A stretch of DNA of 6,172 bases from QHCA01 sp003244095 (GTDB lineage Bacteria; Actinomycetota; Actinomycetes; Mycobacteriales; QHCA01): the NCBI GenBank assembly GCA_038329965.1, contig JBBQNN010000129.1, positions 1 through 6,172 on the forward strand, read 5' to 3'. The notes below the pieces were generated by a model. The model was given only the letters and a program-made list of their open reading frames with translations. It had not been told where the DNA came from and did no database searches. Below are positions 1-4,746 of the stretch, piece after piece; within the stretch, counting starts at the first letter, position 1; the number at the start of each line of letters is the position of its first letter. The position numbers and the translations under genes were made by a program.

Positions 1-333
1 GCCTGCCCGGCTGCCGCTGTTCGCGACGCCGTACACGCCGAGCGCGGTCAGGACGGCGATGGCGACGTTCGCCCAGTTCGACGCGGTCAGATGCCCGGAG
101 GTCGTCAGGTAGGTCACGACCAGGTTCAGGGCGGCGAGGAGTGCCGCCACGAGTGTCTTGGCCACGGTGAGCGTGGGGACGTTCGCTGCGAGCCAGACCC
201 CGCCGGCGGTTGCCACCGCGACGGAGATCTGGACGCCCTCGACCACGCTGATGTGGCCGTCGGACAGGAACGACGGCAGGAGCATGGCGGCGGCGCCGAC
301 GAGCGCCACCAGTGCCTTGGCGTAGAGCTTCAC
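1..333 (-). CDS. Phage holin, four transmembrane helices (3' end off window)
   Basis: This frame is open for 111 codons from a GTG at 333 to the left edge, so the C-terminus is missing. The GTG overlaps the stop of the upstream gene (GTGA), and an AGGAG lies 8 bases upstream (346-342). The product begins MKLYAKALVALVGAAAMLLP and has four hydrophobic stretches at about residues 7-23, 33-50, 58-76 and 88-104. The two halves resemble each other: each has a hydrophobic helix, a turn (SDGHIS or TSGHLT), a second helix, and a GVW/GVY...AN ending. Small multi-TM proteins of this pattern next to an endolysin are typical actinophage holins, which open the cytoplasmic membrane so that the endolysin reaches the wall. 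The position two genes after an amidase supports this. The family is inferred from pattern and context; another small membrane protein of the lysis module is the main alternative. Confidence 0.85.
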   Translation of the reverse strand, partial: MKLYAKALVALVGAAAMLLPSFLSDGHISVVEGVQISVAVATAGGVWLAANVPTLTVAKTLVAALLAALNLVVTYLTTSGHLTASNWANVAIAVLTALGVYGVANSGSRAG

Positions 334-659
334 TTCTTCGTCTCCTTGCTGGGAGTGGGGGTCGGCGCCGGGTTGAACCCGGAGACGGAGACGTTGGCAC
401 TGTCGTAGTTGCTGCCGGTGGGTCCGGGGTCGGGTGCGGCGTGTCCGCTCAGGCTGCCACCGACGTGGGAGCCCCGAACCAGACCCGCCTTGACCAGTTG
501 CACGGCGCCGTGCACGGCGGCCTTGATCTGACGCTCGGTGTCGGGGTCCAGGGCCACATCGTTGGACTCCAGCTGCGTCTTGTAGGCGGTGACGGCCGTC
601 TCGCAGGCCGCCTCGAAGTCGTCGCGCTTTCCCTGCGGTACAGAGAAGTTCCAGCTCAT
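330..659 (-). CDS. Conserved-type phage protein of unknown function, 109 aa
   Basis: The ATG at 659 overlaps the amidase stop (ATGA), and a strong GGAGGA lies 5 bases upstream (670-665), so this start is well supported. The product begins MSWNFSVPQGKRDDFEAACE. Residues 1-62 look helical and charged. Residues 63-98 are Gly/Ser/His-rich with the pattern G-S-L-S-G-H-A ... N-V-S-V-S-G. The tail is Pro/Thr/Lys-rich (residues 97-109). There is no signal peptide, TM segment or Cys. Small proteins with this layout (N-terminal helical part, then a GH...NVSV segment) are, to my recollection, common between endolysin and holin in actinophages, but no function is known to me. The position between amidase and holin suggests a lysis or late structural accessory role; that is inference. 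The downstream holin starts within its stop codon. Confidence 0.85.
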   Translation of the reverse strand: MSWNFSVPQGKRDDFEAACETAVTAYKTQLESNDVALDPDTERQIKAAVHGAVQLVKAGLVRGSHVGGSLSGHAAPDPGPTGSNYDSANVSVSGFNPAPTPTPSKETKK

Positions 660-1555
660 GCCATTCCTCCGGTTCCTTCGGTGAGGACCTTGCGGACGCC
701 GGACTCGACGGCCGCCTCGATCGCCGCCGTGTCGGCGGACCCGCCGAGCTCGGCGCGGATCGCCGCGGCGATCTGCGGGGCAAGCGCTGTGGCCTGCGCG
801 CCGAGCGCGGCCTTCAACTCGTCAGGGCTGGTGCCCTCGGCGGCGATCGTCACGTTAAGCGCGGTGAGAGCCTGGAGTACCTGGTCGATGCCAGCTCCGT
901 TGCGGCTCTTGCCGTCGGGCAGGGTGCCGTGGGACAGCGACGCGAACTGCTTCGCTGTGACAGCGTCGATGTGGTCGTTGATCTGCTTGACCTCTGCTGC
1001 GGACAACTCATCCTCCGAGGGGGTTGCGGCGCCGGCCAGGACGGCGGCGACCTGGGTGCGCATGGCCGGCATCGGCCAGTCGCGGATGTCGATCTTGCGG
1101 GTGGGCGCCCACTCGTTGTGGCCGCAGATCCAGGCCACGTCACGGGTGCCGATCAGGTCGAGGTAGGCGGCGCAGATCCGCGGGTAGGCACACCGCTGCG
1201 CGGCGGTCCACTCACCGCAGCCGGAGTTCTCCGCCTCGGTGCCGAACACCGAGGAGTTACCTACCAGGCCCCGCCAGGAGCCCTCGCCGGCGTGGTTGGC
1301 CCGGCCGGCGGCGACGACCACAGCGACGCCGGCGCGGGAGAGGAACACGTTGCACAGCGGCCCGGCCAGGTCTGACCGGCCGTAGGTGACGACGTGCAGC
1401 GACGGCCGATCCCCGATGCGCGGGCCGGCGGTCCAGTGACAGACCGCACCGCGGGGGTTGAAGGTGCCGGCGGAGCGGGTCTCCCACCCGGGGACCGTCT
1501 CGACGCGTAGCCCGCGCCTGGCGAGGGCAGCGGGCAGGCCCAGGGCGTATCCCAT
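656..1555 (-). CDS. Endolysin: N-acetylmuramoyl-L-alanine amidase (Amidase_2/PGRP-like)
   Basis: This 299-aa protein should cleave the bond between N-acetylmuramic acid and L-alanine in peptidoglycan during host lysis. The catalytic domain covers about residues 15-175. Visible signatures are CHWTAG with putative zinc ligand H40, GRANHAG (84-90), the GTEAEN segment (105-110), and GHNEWAPTRKIDI (145-157) giving H146, K154 and D156. H40/H146/D156 match the usual zinc triad of amidase-2 enzymes. There is no signal peptide, so export would depend on the holin. The C-terminal part (about 180-299) is Ala-rich and helical, ending in an amphipathic stretch like that of other actinophage endolysins; no LysM or other named wall-binding repeat is visible. 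The ATG at 1555 shares one base with the preceding stop (TGATG), so translation is probably coupled to the 47-aa gene. The Shine-Dalgarno sequence is weak, which fits coupling. Confidence 0.95.
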   Translation of the reverse strand: MGYALGLPAALARRGLRVETVPGWETRSAGTFNPRGAVCHWTAGPRIGDRPSLHVVTYGRSDLAGPLCNVFLSRAGVAVVVAAGRANHAGEGSWRGLVGNSSVFGTEAENSGCGEWTAAQRCAYPRICAAYLDLIGTRDVAWICGHNEWAPTRKIDIRDWPMPAMRTQVAAVLAGAATPSEDELSAAEVKQINDHIDAVTAKQFASLSHGTLPDGKSRNGAGIDQVLQALTALNVTIAAEGTSPDELKAALGAQATALAPQIAAAIRAELGGSADTAAIEAAVESGVRKVLTEGTGGMA

Positions 1556-1698
1556 CAGCTCGGCTCGTAGGGCTCGGTCGTGACCGCATCGTCGGCGGTG
1601 GCGTGGGCGGCCATCCGGCCGTGCTTGTCGATGTCCCAGCCGGCCTGGTCGTTGTCGTCGGCCAACTGCTCGGGGTCAGGCTCGGGGTTGGTGGTCAT
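1555..1698 (-). CDS. Small acidic protein of unknown function, 47 aa, before the endolysin
   Basis: The frame is open further upstream, but the ATG at 1698 has an excellent GGAGGA 6 bases away (1710-1705), so I place the start here. The product is short and strongly acidic, with many D/E and few basic residues, begins MTTNPEPDPEQLADDNDQAG and ends in TEPYEPS. It has no Cys, TM or signal peptide and is probably largely disordered. Residues 7-20 match the C-terminal end of the HNH protein encoded at 2857-3213 at 10 of 14 positions. Its stop overlaps the amidase start by one base, so it may set the translation level of the endolysin through coupling. I do not recognise a family. The clean ribosome site and tight coupling make it likely to be real; any direct role in lysis is speculation. 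Confidence 0.75.
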   Translation of the reverse strand: MTTNPEPDPEQLADDNDQAGWDIDKHGRMAAHATADDAVTTEPYEPS

Positions 1699-1844
1699 GC
1701 GGCGTCCTCCCAGAGGATCGGCAACGGTTGCAATCGATGTTTCAACGCGGCTCACTTCGCCTGGGGGGAGTCCAGCGACGATGCACGCCAGGACCTCGGG
1801 TGCGCGGCCGGCCAGAAGCGGGCTCAATGGCGGGGGCTTTCTAC
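1699..1844 (-). promoter_or_regulatory. 146-base intergenic gap with nested dyad symmetry upstream of the lysis genes
   Basis: This is the largest gap in an otherwise overlapping gene string. Near the start of the 47-aa gene it holds a perfect 5-base-arm dyad GCAAC-G-GTTGC (1721-1731), flanked by ATCG and CGAT, and an overlapping imperfect dyad with arms GTTGCAA and TTTCAAC around TCGATG (1727-1746). A TTGAAA-like hexamer on the minus strand (1745-1740) could be a -35 box, but I see no convincing -10 partner. The site could be an operator, a weak promoter region for the lysis genes, or an RNA hairpin in front of the ribosome site. No clear stem followed by a T-run is present, so an intrinsic terminator is not supported. 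Confidence 0.35.
1716..1746. repeat. Nested inverted repeats before the 47-aa gene
   Basis: Two dyads overlap: a perfect GCAAC-G-GTTGC (1721-1731) with ATCG/CGAT flanks, and GTTGCAA / TTTCAAC (6 of 7 pairs) around TCGATG (1727-1746). They could be an operator or alternative RNA hairpins just upstream of the ribosome site at 1710-1705. Confidence 0.4.
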
Positions 1845-2498
1845 TCAGCCGGCTGTGAGCACTCCGGCGCGGAGGAAGCCGTGGTAGTCGCCCGCCGCGA
1901 TCGAGCCGGCGCCGGCGGCGCAGGTGTCACCGTCCTTGTCGACGGTGACCTGGCACTGGCGTGGGTCACCGTGACGGACCCAGCAGGCGTGCGGTTCCCC
2001 CTTGCGGGTGCAGTTCGAGGCCTCGCCGTCCACGGCCCAGTCGCGGCCGTTGGGCAGTCTGACCATCAGATAGATGCCGTCAGGGCCGCGGCGGGAGCCG
2101 CTCATCCACCATGCGTTCCAACAGGCTCCTGAAGGTGCCGGTAGTGCACCCGGCGCGGCGGCGCCCTGGTGGAGAACGTGGAGCTCACCGCTGTCGGTTC
2201 GGCGGTAGAGCAACTGGGACCAGTCCTGCCAGCGGTCGTTGTGAGTGAACTGGTATCCGCAGCTGTGAGAGCACTCCGTCGGCCAGCGGGGATCATCATG
2301 CGCGGTCTCTTGGGGGCGCGCCTCCAAGGTGCGTCGGCCGCCGTCGTCGACGGTGAAGCGGGCCTGCTCACGGCCGACATAGCTGATTGCATCGTGGTAG
2401 CCGCCGGGGCAGGTTGAGTCGTCCGCGTAGCGGCGAAGGGCGACCGCGACCTCGTCAGTCGGCTCGAGCCAGAACGTCACGGCCCCGGGGTAGGCCAT
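1845..2498 (-). CDS. Cys-rich phage protein of unknown function, 217 aa
   Basis: The ATG at 2498 has an AGGGGG 7 bases upstream (2511-2506) and lies 22 bases inside the end of the M15-like gene. The frame is open further upstream, but that part reads as a shadow of the overlapping gene. The product begins MAYPGAVTFWLEPTDEVAVA. It contains eight Cys (C30, C76, C80, C126, C163, C172, C182, C193) and many Trp and His. Notable segments are HDDPRWPTECSHSCGY (67-82), a possible metal site; NAWWMSGSRRGPDG (128-141); WAVDGEASNC (154-163); ACWVRHGDP (171-179); VDKDGDTCAAGAGS (186-199); and the end GDYHGFLRAGVL. There is no TM or signal peptide. I recall similar proteins in actinophage late regions, always without an assigned role. 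The last residues LRAGVL recur at the end of the tail protein in this window. A structural or metal-binding role is possible but unproven. Confidence 0.85.
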   Translation of the reverse strand: MAYPGAVTFWLEPTDEVAVALRRYADDSTCPGGYHDAISYVGREQARFTVDDGGRRTLEARPQETAHDDPRWPTECSHSCGYQFTHNDRWQDWSQLLYRRTDSGELHVLHQGAAAPGALPAPSGACWNAWWMSGSRRGPDGIYLMVRLPNGRDWAVDGEASNCTRKGEPHACWVRHGDPRQCQVTVDKDGDTCAAGAGSIAAGDYHGFLRAGVLTAG

Positions 2499-2860
2499 GT
2501 CGTCGCCCCCTGGTAGGCGTCCCAGCCCGTGTAGGCAACCCACTGCCAGGGTGCGGACCCCCAGCCGGGGACACCCGCGCAGAACCGCCGATTCCAGATG
2601 ACGTACTTGATCCGCAGGTCGCGCGAGGCCACGAGCGCGTCGACCATGCCCTGCATCCACGCGGCTGCGGTGATGTCGAATGCGCAGACGATCCACTCGC
2701 CGCCGATCAGCCTCGGCTCATGGTCGGATGCCGGGTTCGCCAGGTGATGGGCGGCGGAGGCCACCATCCCGTCCCCGGCTGTCGACCGTCCGGGGTGTGC
2801 GGCGTTGACCTGGTCGCGCAGTTTCACCAGGGCGCGCGCCGGCCGCCAGGTGACGCTCAT
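2477..2860 (-). CDS. M15-peptidase-like phage protein, apparently lacking the C-terminal His motif
   Basis: The ATG at 2860 overlaps the upstream stop (ATGA); no Shine-Dalgarno is visible, which fits translational coupling. The 127-aa product has the pattern of a family I know from actinobacteria and their phages: LVKLRDQVNAAHPGR near the start (11-25), then SDHEP (45-49), CAFDIT (59-64), ALVASRD (75-81), IKYVIWNRR (84-92) and WQWVAYTG (105-112). These proteins are often annotated as M15 (D-Ala-D-Ala carboxypeptidase or L-Ala-D-Glu peptidase type); H47 and D62 would be the first two zinc ligands by the S-x-H ... A-x-D pattern. Relatives usually finish with NPHxKHxHVSV, supplying the last ligand. 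Here that end is replaced by WDAYQGATTWPTPGP and a stop inside the next gene. It may be inactive, a regulator or a wall-binding protein. The assignment is by recollected pattern. Confidence 0.8.
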   Translation of the reverse strand: MSVTWRPARALVKLRDQVNAAHPGRSTAGDGMVASAAHHLANPASDHEPRLIGGEWIVCAFDITAAAWMQGMVDALVASRDLRIKYVIWNRRFCAGVPGWGSAPWQWVAYTGWDAYQGATTWPTPGP

Positions 2861-2931
2861 GTGCCGGCTTGGTCGTGATCGCCAGCCAGCTGGTCAGGCG
2901 CGGGGTCCGCGGGGTCGTTACTCACTGGCAT
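2857..2931 (-). CDS. Possible internal in-frame small ORF, 24 aa (acidic tail of the HNH protein)
   Basis: The ATG at 2931 is in frame with the HNH protein and is preceded at 5 bases by AGGAG (2941-2937), a far better ribosome site than any at the HNH start. The 24-aa product begins MPVSNDPADPAPDQLAGDHD and corresponds to the N-terminal part of the 47-aa protein at 1555-1698. It may be made as a separate peptide, or it may be a former small gene fused in frame to the HNH gene. The sequence cannot decide between these, or exclude that the ribosome site is chance. Confidence 0.3.
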   Translation of the reverse strand: MPVSNDPADPAPDQLAGDHDQAGT

Positions 2932-3213
2932 GGGGTCTCCTGTCACTAACGGGGTCCGTTGGGCTGCTGCGATGGCGGCCAGGCCTTGCTCGGCGAGCTG
3001 CCGTTCCCGGCGGGTCACCTTCACCGCGGGGCCACCGGCGCGGACCGTCTGGATGTAGGTGTGGATGTTGCGGTGGCCGTTCGGGCAGACCACGACCCGG
3101 TTGCCGGGCACGTTGGGCCCGCCGTACTCGAGCGGCCAGATGTGGTGTTCGTCGGGGACTACGACCGGTTGGGGATCCGGTTGCATCCGTCGGTGGAGCC
3201 GCACGTCGGCCAC
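2857..3213 (-). CDS. Small HNH-nuclease-type protein with an acidic C-terminal extension, 118 aa
   Basis: The core is DEHHIWPLEYGG (21-32), GNRVVVCPNGHRNIH (37-51) and a helix TRRERQLAEQGLAAIAAA (67-84). This gives the HNH pattern HH ... N38 ... H47 ... H51, as in a small actinobacterial family with VVVC-x-x-GH-x-NIH. HNH proteins bind a divalent metal and cut DNA; in phages they act as homing nucleases or packaging partners. The usual CxxC zinc pairs are absent (only C43), so the fold is a minimal one. After residue 90 comes an unrelated-looking acidic tail, DPADPAPDQLAGDHDQAG, that recurs in the 47-aa protein. An internal ATG at 2931 has its own good ribosome site. The start is uncertain: GTG 3213 lies 7 bases after the collagen-like gene's stop with no clear Shine-Dalgarno; GTG 3204 and ATG 3186 are alternatives. 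The stop overlaps the next ATG. Confidence 0.8.
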   Translation of the reverse strand: MADVRLHRRMQPDPQPVVVPDEHHIWPLEYGGPNVPGNRVVVCPNGHRNIHTYIQTVRAGGPAVKVTRRERQLAEQGLAAIAAAQRTPLVTGDPMPVSNDPADPAPDQLAGDHDQAGT

Positions 3214-3220
3214 CGAGCGA

Positions 3221-3850
3221 TCAGGGGGCGGGCTGGCAGTCGTAATTCCCGTCCACCGGCGCCGTGTCCTCGCAGCGGTACTTCGTCAGGACGAAGGTGA
3301 ACGTGAACGACGCGGGCTCCGGGCCGGGGTCGCCCTTCGCACCGGCAGGGCCGGGGACGGTCGAGTCGGCCCCTGCCGGGCCTGGCGGGCCGGCCGGTCC
3401 TGGGGGTCCGTCGGGCCCGGGGGGTCCTGTCCCGCCGCTACCGCCGGACTGCCCGGCCGGCCCTGGGACGGTGCTACCCGCCCCCTGCGCCCCCGGCACG
3501 CCGGGTGGTCCTGGCGGCCCGGGGACGATCATGGATGCGATCAACGCCTGGATGGCGGCGGCCGACACCGACTGCCCGCCTGGGCCAGCCGGCCCCGCAG
3601 CGCCCTGCGGCCCCTGAATGCTCTTGATCGTCACCGCCGCCGGCGGGACAGCGCATTCACGGCCCAACGCTTTGACCTGCGCGCACAGGGTGTCCGCCGA
3701 TACGGCGACGGCGTCGCGCTGCGCGACGGCAGTGTCCCGCTGCTGCGACTGCAGGCTGACATACCAGGCGATCAGCCCGGCCAGGACCGCCACCGCGACA
3801 GCGGTGATGGCAGTCCGGGCCAGCCGACGGGGGCGGGCGCGGCCGGTCAC
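3221..3850 (-). CDS. Membrane-anchored collagen-like protein, 209 aa
   Basis: The GTG at 3850 overlaps the stop of the upstream gene (GTGA), so I choose it over the ATG at 3916, whose extra 22 codons lie wholly inside the upstream gene. Layout: a basic N-terminus (RARPRRLAR), one TM helix at about 12-31, a short helical stalk with C56 and C66, a short Gly-X-Y run (80-93), a helical break SVSAAAIQALIASMIV (94-109), a longer collagen-like run (110-178) rich in GPP, GPA and GDP, and a C-terminal cap FTFTFVLTKYRC ... DCQPAP with C193 and C205. The positive-inside rule puts the collagen part outside. Such repeats form trimers in phage fibres and bacterial surface proteins. Similar TM-stalk-collagen-YxC proteins occur, as I recall, in actinophage late regions. 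It could be a virion appendage or a host-envelope protein made before lysis; the choice is inference. Confidence 0.85.
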   Translation of the reverse strand: MTGRARPRRLARTAITAVAVAVLAGLIAWYVSLQSQQRDTAVAQRDAVAVSADTLCAQVKALGRECAVPPAAVTIKSIQGPQGAAGPAGPGGQSVSAAAIQALIASMIVPGPPGPPGVPGAQGAGSTVPGPAGQSGGSGGTGPPGPDGPPGPAGPPGPAGADSTVPGPAGAKGDPGPEPASFTFTFVLTKYRCEDTAPVDGNYDCQPAP

Positions 3851-4323
3851 TTCGGGGCGGTGGCTTTCTGGACGCAGGCCAGGATCGGTGCGTACCCGGT
3901 GAGGGTCTGCGCGCACGCTGCGGCCGCTGCCGTAGCAGCAGCCTTACGCTGCGTCTCTGCCTGGTAACACTCACCCTTCGGGATCGTGCAACTAGCAAGC
4001 TGCGTCTGCAGGGCGACGATTCGAGCCCGCTGATCCTCCGCGCGGGCGTCGCTGTGCAGGTAGCCGACTACGACCACCCCGATCAGGACGATAATCAGCA
4101 GGGTCAGAGCGATCGAGATGACGAACCGGCGGGCCGCGGCCTCCGCGACGACCAGCGCCGCCTCGATGGCCTGCAGCGAGGAGTCCTGCGCGGCGAGCTT
4201 CTTGAACAGCTTGTTACGGTCCTCAACGGCGAGGCCCCGGTTCGTGTCGGCCTGCCGGCCCAGCGCCCCCTCCGCGGCGGCATGGTCAGCCTCCGCCGGG
4301 TCAACCTCCGGGCTGTCGTCCAT
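3847..4323 (-). CDS. Single-pass membrane protein of unknown function, 158 aa
   Basis: The ATG at 4323 has a strong GAGGGGG 6 bases upstream (4336-4330) and lies 23 bases inside the end of the 58-aa gene. The product begins with an acidic cytoplasmic part (MDDSPEVDPAEADHAAAEGA), followed by an amphipathic helix (about 30-66). One very hydrophobic TM helix covers about 67-89 (FVISIALTLLIIVLIGVVVV). Then comes a charged coiled-coil-like stretch (94-111) and a Cys-containing end with C112, C119, C137 and C150. The four Cys after the TM would be outside if the N-terminus is inside (RR precedes the TM), which suggests disulfides. The arrangement TM, short helix, Cys resembles that of the following collagen-like protein. 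I recognise no named family. Tight overlaps on both sides show it is translated with its neighbours. Confidence 0.85.
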   Translation of the reverse strand: MDDSPEVDPAEADHAAAEGALGRQADTNRGLAVEDRNKLFKKLAAQDSSLQAIEAALVVAEAAARRFVISIALTLLIIVLIGVVVVGYLHSDARAEDQRARIVALQTQLASCTIPKGECYQAETQRKAAATAAAAACAQTLTGYAPILACVQKATAPK

Positions 4324-4477
4324 CTATGTCCCCCTCGAGTCGCAGTTCGATGCTGGCCAGCCGCTCCCGGGAGTCCGACGCGACCTCCCGCAGTTCGGCG
4401 AGATAAGCGCGCAGGACAGCCAGCGCGTCGGTGGAAGCGGTAGCGGCGGGGACCCGCCGGCGGAGCCTGAGCCTCAT
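4301..4477 (-). CDS. Small helical protein, 58 aa, unknown function
   Basis: This short gene fills what would otherwise be a 150-base gap. Its ATG at 4477 overlaps the stop of the 90-aa gene (ATGA), a GGAG lies 5 bases upstream (4486-4483), and its TGA at 4303-4301 lies 23 bases inside the 158-aa gene. The product starts with a very basic segment (MRLRLRRRVP), then a likely amphipathic helix from about residue 15 to 50 (including LAVLRAYLAELREVASDSRE), then a Gly-rich end. There is no TM and no Cys. The helix broadly resembles the last 35 residues of the 90-aa protein just upstream (TxSTxAxA start, regular Leu and Arg/Glu spacing). That could mean a partner coiled coil or an old duplication, but compositional likeness is also possible. 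Confidence 0.7.
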   Translation of the reverse strand: MRLRLRRRVPAATASTDALAVLRAYLAELREVASDSRERLASIELRLEGDIDGRQPGG

Positions 4478-4746
4478 CGGCGCTCCGCTCGTAGGGCTTC
4501 GAGAAGGTCGGCCAGCCGCTCGGCGAGCCGAATGAAGTCCCGCAGCGTCCGGGTCACCTCGGCGACCGCCGCCGTCGACTCGGTCAGTGCGGGCAGGACG
4601 GTCTTGGCGTCGTCCCGCTGCTCTTTGCGAAGTTCCCGGTTGTCCCGCGCCAGGTACGTGACGGCGCCGAGCAGCAACACGGCGACGGAGGCGAACGCGC
4701 CGAACTGCGACGGGTCCAGGGCGGTGGTGGCAACGGTCAGAACCAC
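4474..4746 (-). CDS. Single-pass membrane protein with C-terminal coiled coil, 90 aa
   Basis: The product has a short polar N-terminus, one TM helix at about residues 14-33 (QFGAFASVAVLLLGAVTYLA), a charged turn (DNRELRKEQRDD) and a long amphipathic, coiled-coil-like helix (about 48-88). The basic and acidic residues after the TM suggest that the C-terminal helix stays in the cytoplasm. No Cys. The GTG at 4746 is the first in-frame start after the stop at 4792-4794 but has no Shine-Dalgarno of its own. A well-placed AGGGGGG instead serves a GTG at 4769 in another frame (see the separate entry). Small one-TM proteins with a coiled coil occur near phage lysis genes and may be holin-like or antiholin-like; I cannot assign a function. 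Its stop overlaps the start of the 58-aa gene. Confidence 0.7.
   Translation of the reverse strand: MVLTVATTALDPSQFGAFASVAVLLLGAVTYLARDNRELRKEQRDDAKTVLPALTESTAAVAEVTRTLRDFIRLAERLADLLEALRAERR

Noticed and set aside
312..1166. Plus-strand open frame opposite the endolysin, of 284 codons
   Set aside because: The opposite strand carries the amidase with intact catalytic motifs; this frame shows no recognisable domain and is a GC shadow.
1699..1827. Longer N-terminus for the 47-aa protein, starting at 1827
   Set aside because: The extension has no ribosome site and unrelated composition, while ATG 1698 has a strong GGAGGA at ideal spacing.
1795..1844. Possible terminator hairpin after the 217-aa gene (AGAAAGC ... 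GCTTCT)
   Set aside because: The stem is imperfect and no T-run follows in the direction of transcription.
2499..2696. Longer N-terminus for the 217-aa protein, starting at 2696
   Set aside because: This part is Arg/Gly/His-rich and covers the M15-like gene in another frame; ATG 2498 has a good ribosome site.
3264..3617. Plus-strand ORF also rich in Gly-Pro, looking like a second collagen-like protein
   Set aside because: Repeats of the type GGNCCN read as Gly/Pro codons on both strands, so this is the mirror image of the minus-strand collagen region. It has no TM, no convincing ribosome site, and opposes the gene direction.
3851..3916. Upstream ATG (3916) for the collagen-like protein
   Set aside because: The extra 22 residues lie entirely in the preceding gene; GTG 3850 gives the GTGA overlap typical of this cluster and places the basic flank directly before the TM helix.
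3059..3967. Plus-strand open frame of 302 codons opposite the HNH and collagen-like genes
   Set aside because: Arg/Gly-rich translation with no family pattern, antisense to two genes with clear signatures.
3847..4746. Rz/Rz1-type spanin pair among the small overlapping membrane genes
   Set aside because: Spanins bridge inner and outer membranes of Gram-negative hosts; the window looks actinobacterial and none of the products has a lipobox.
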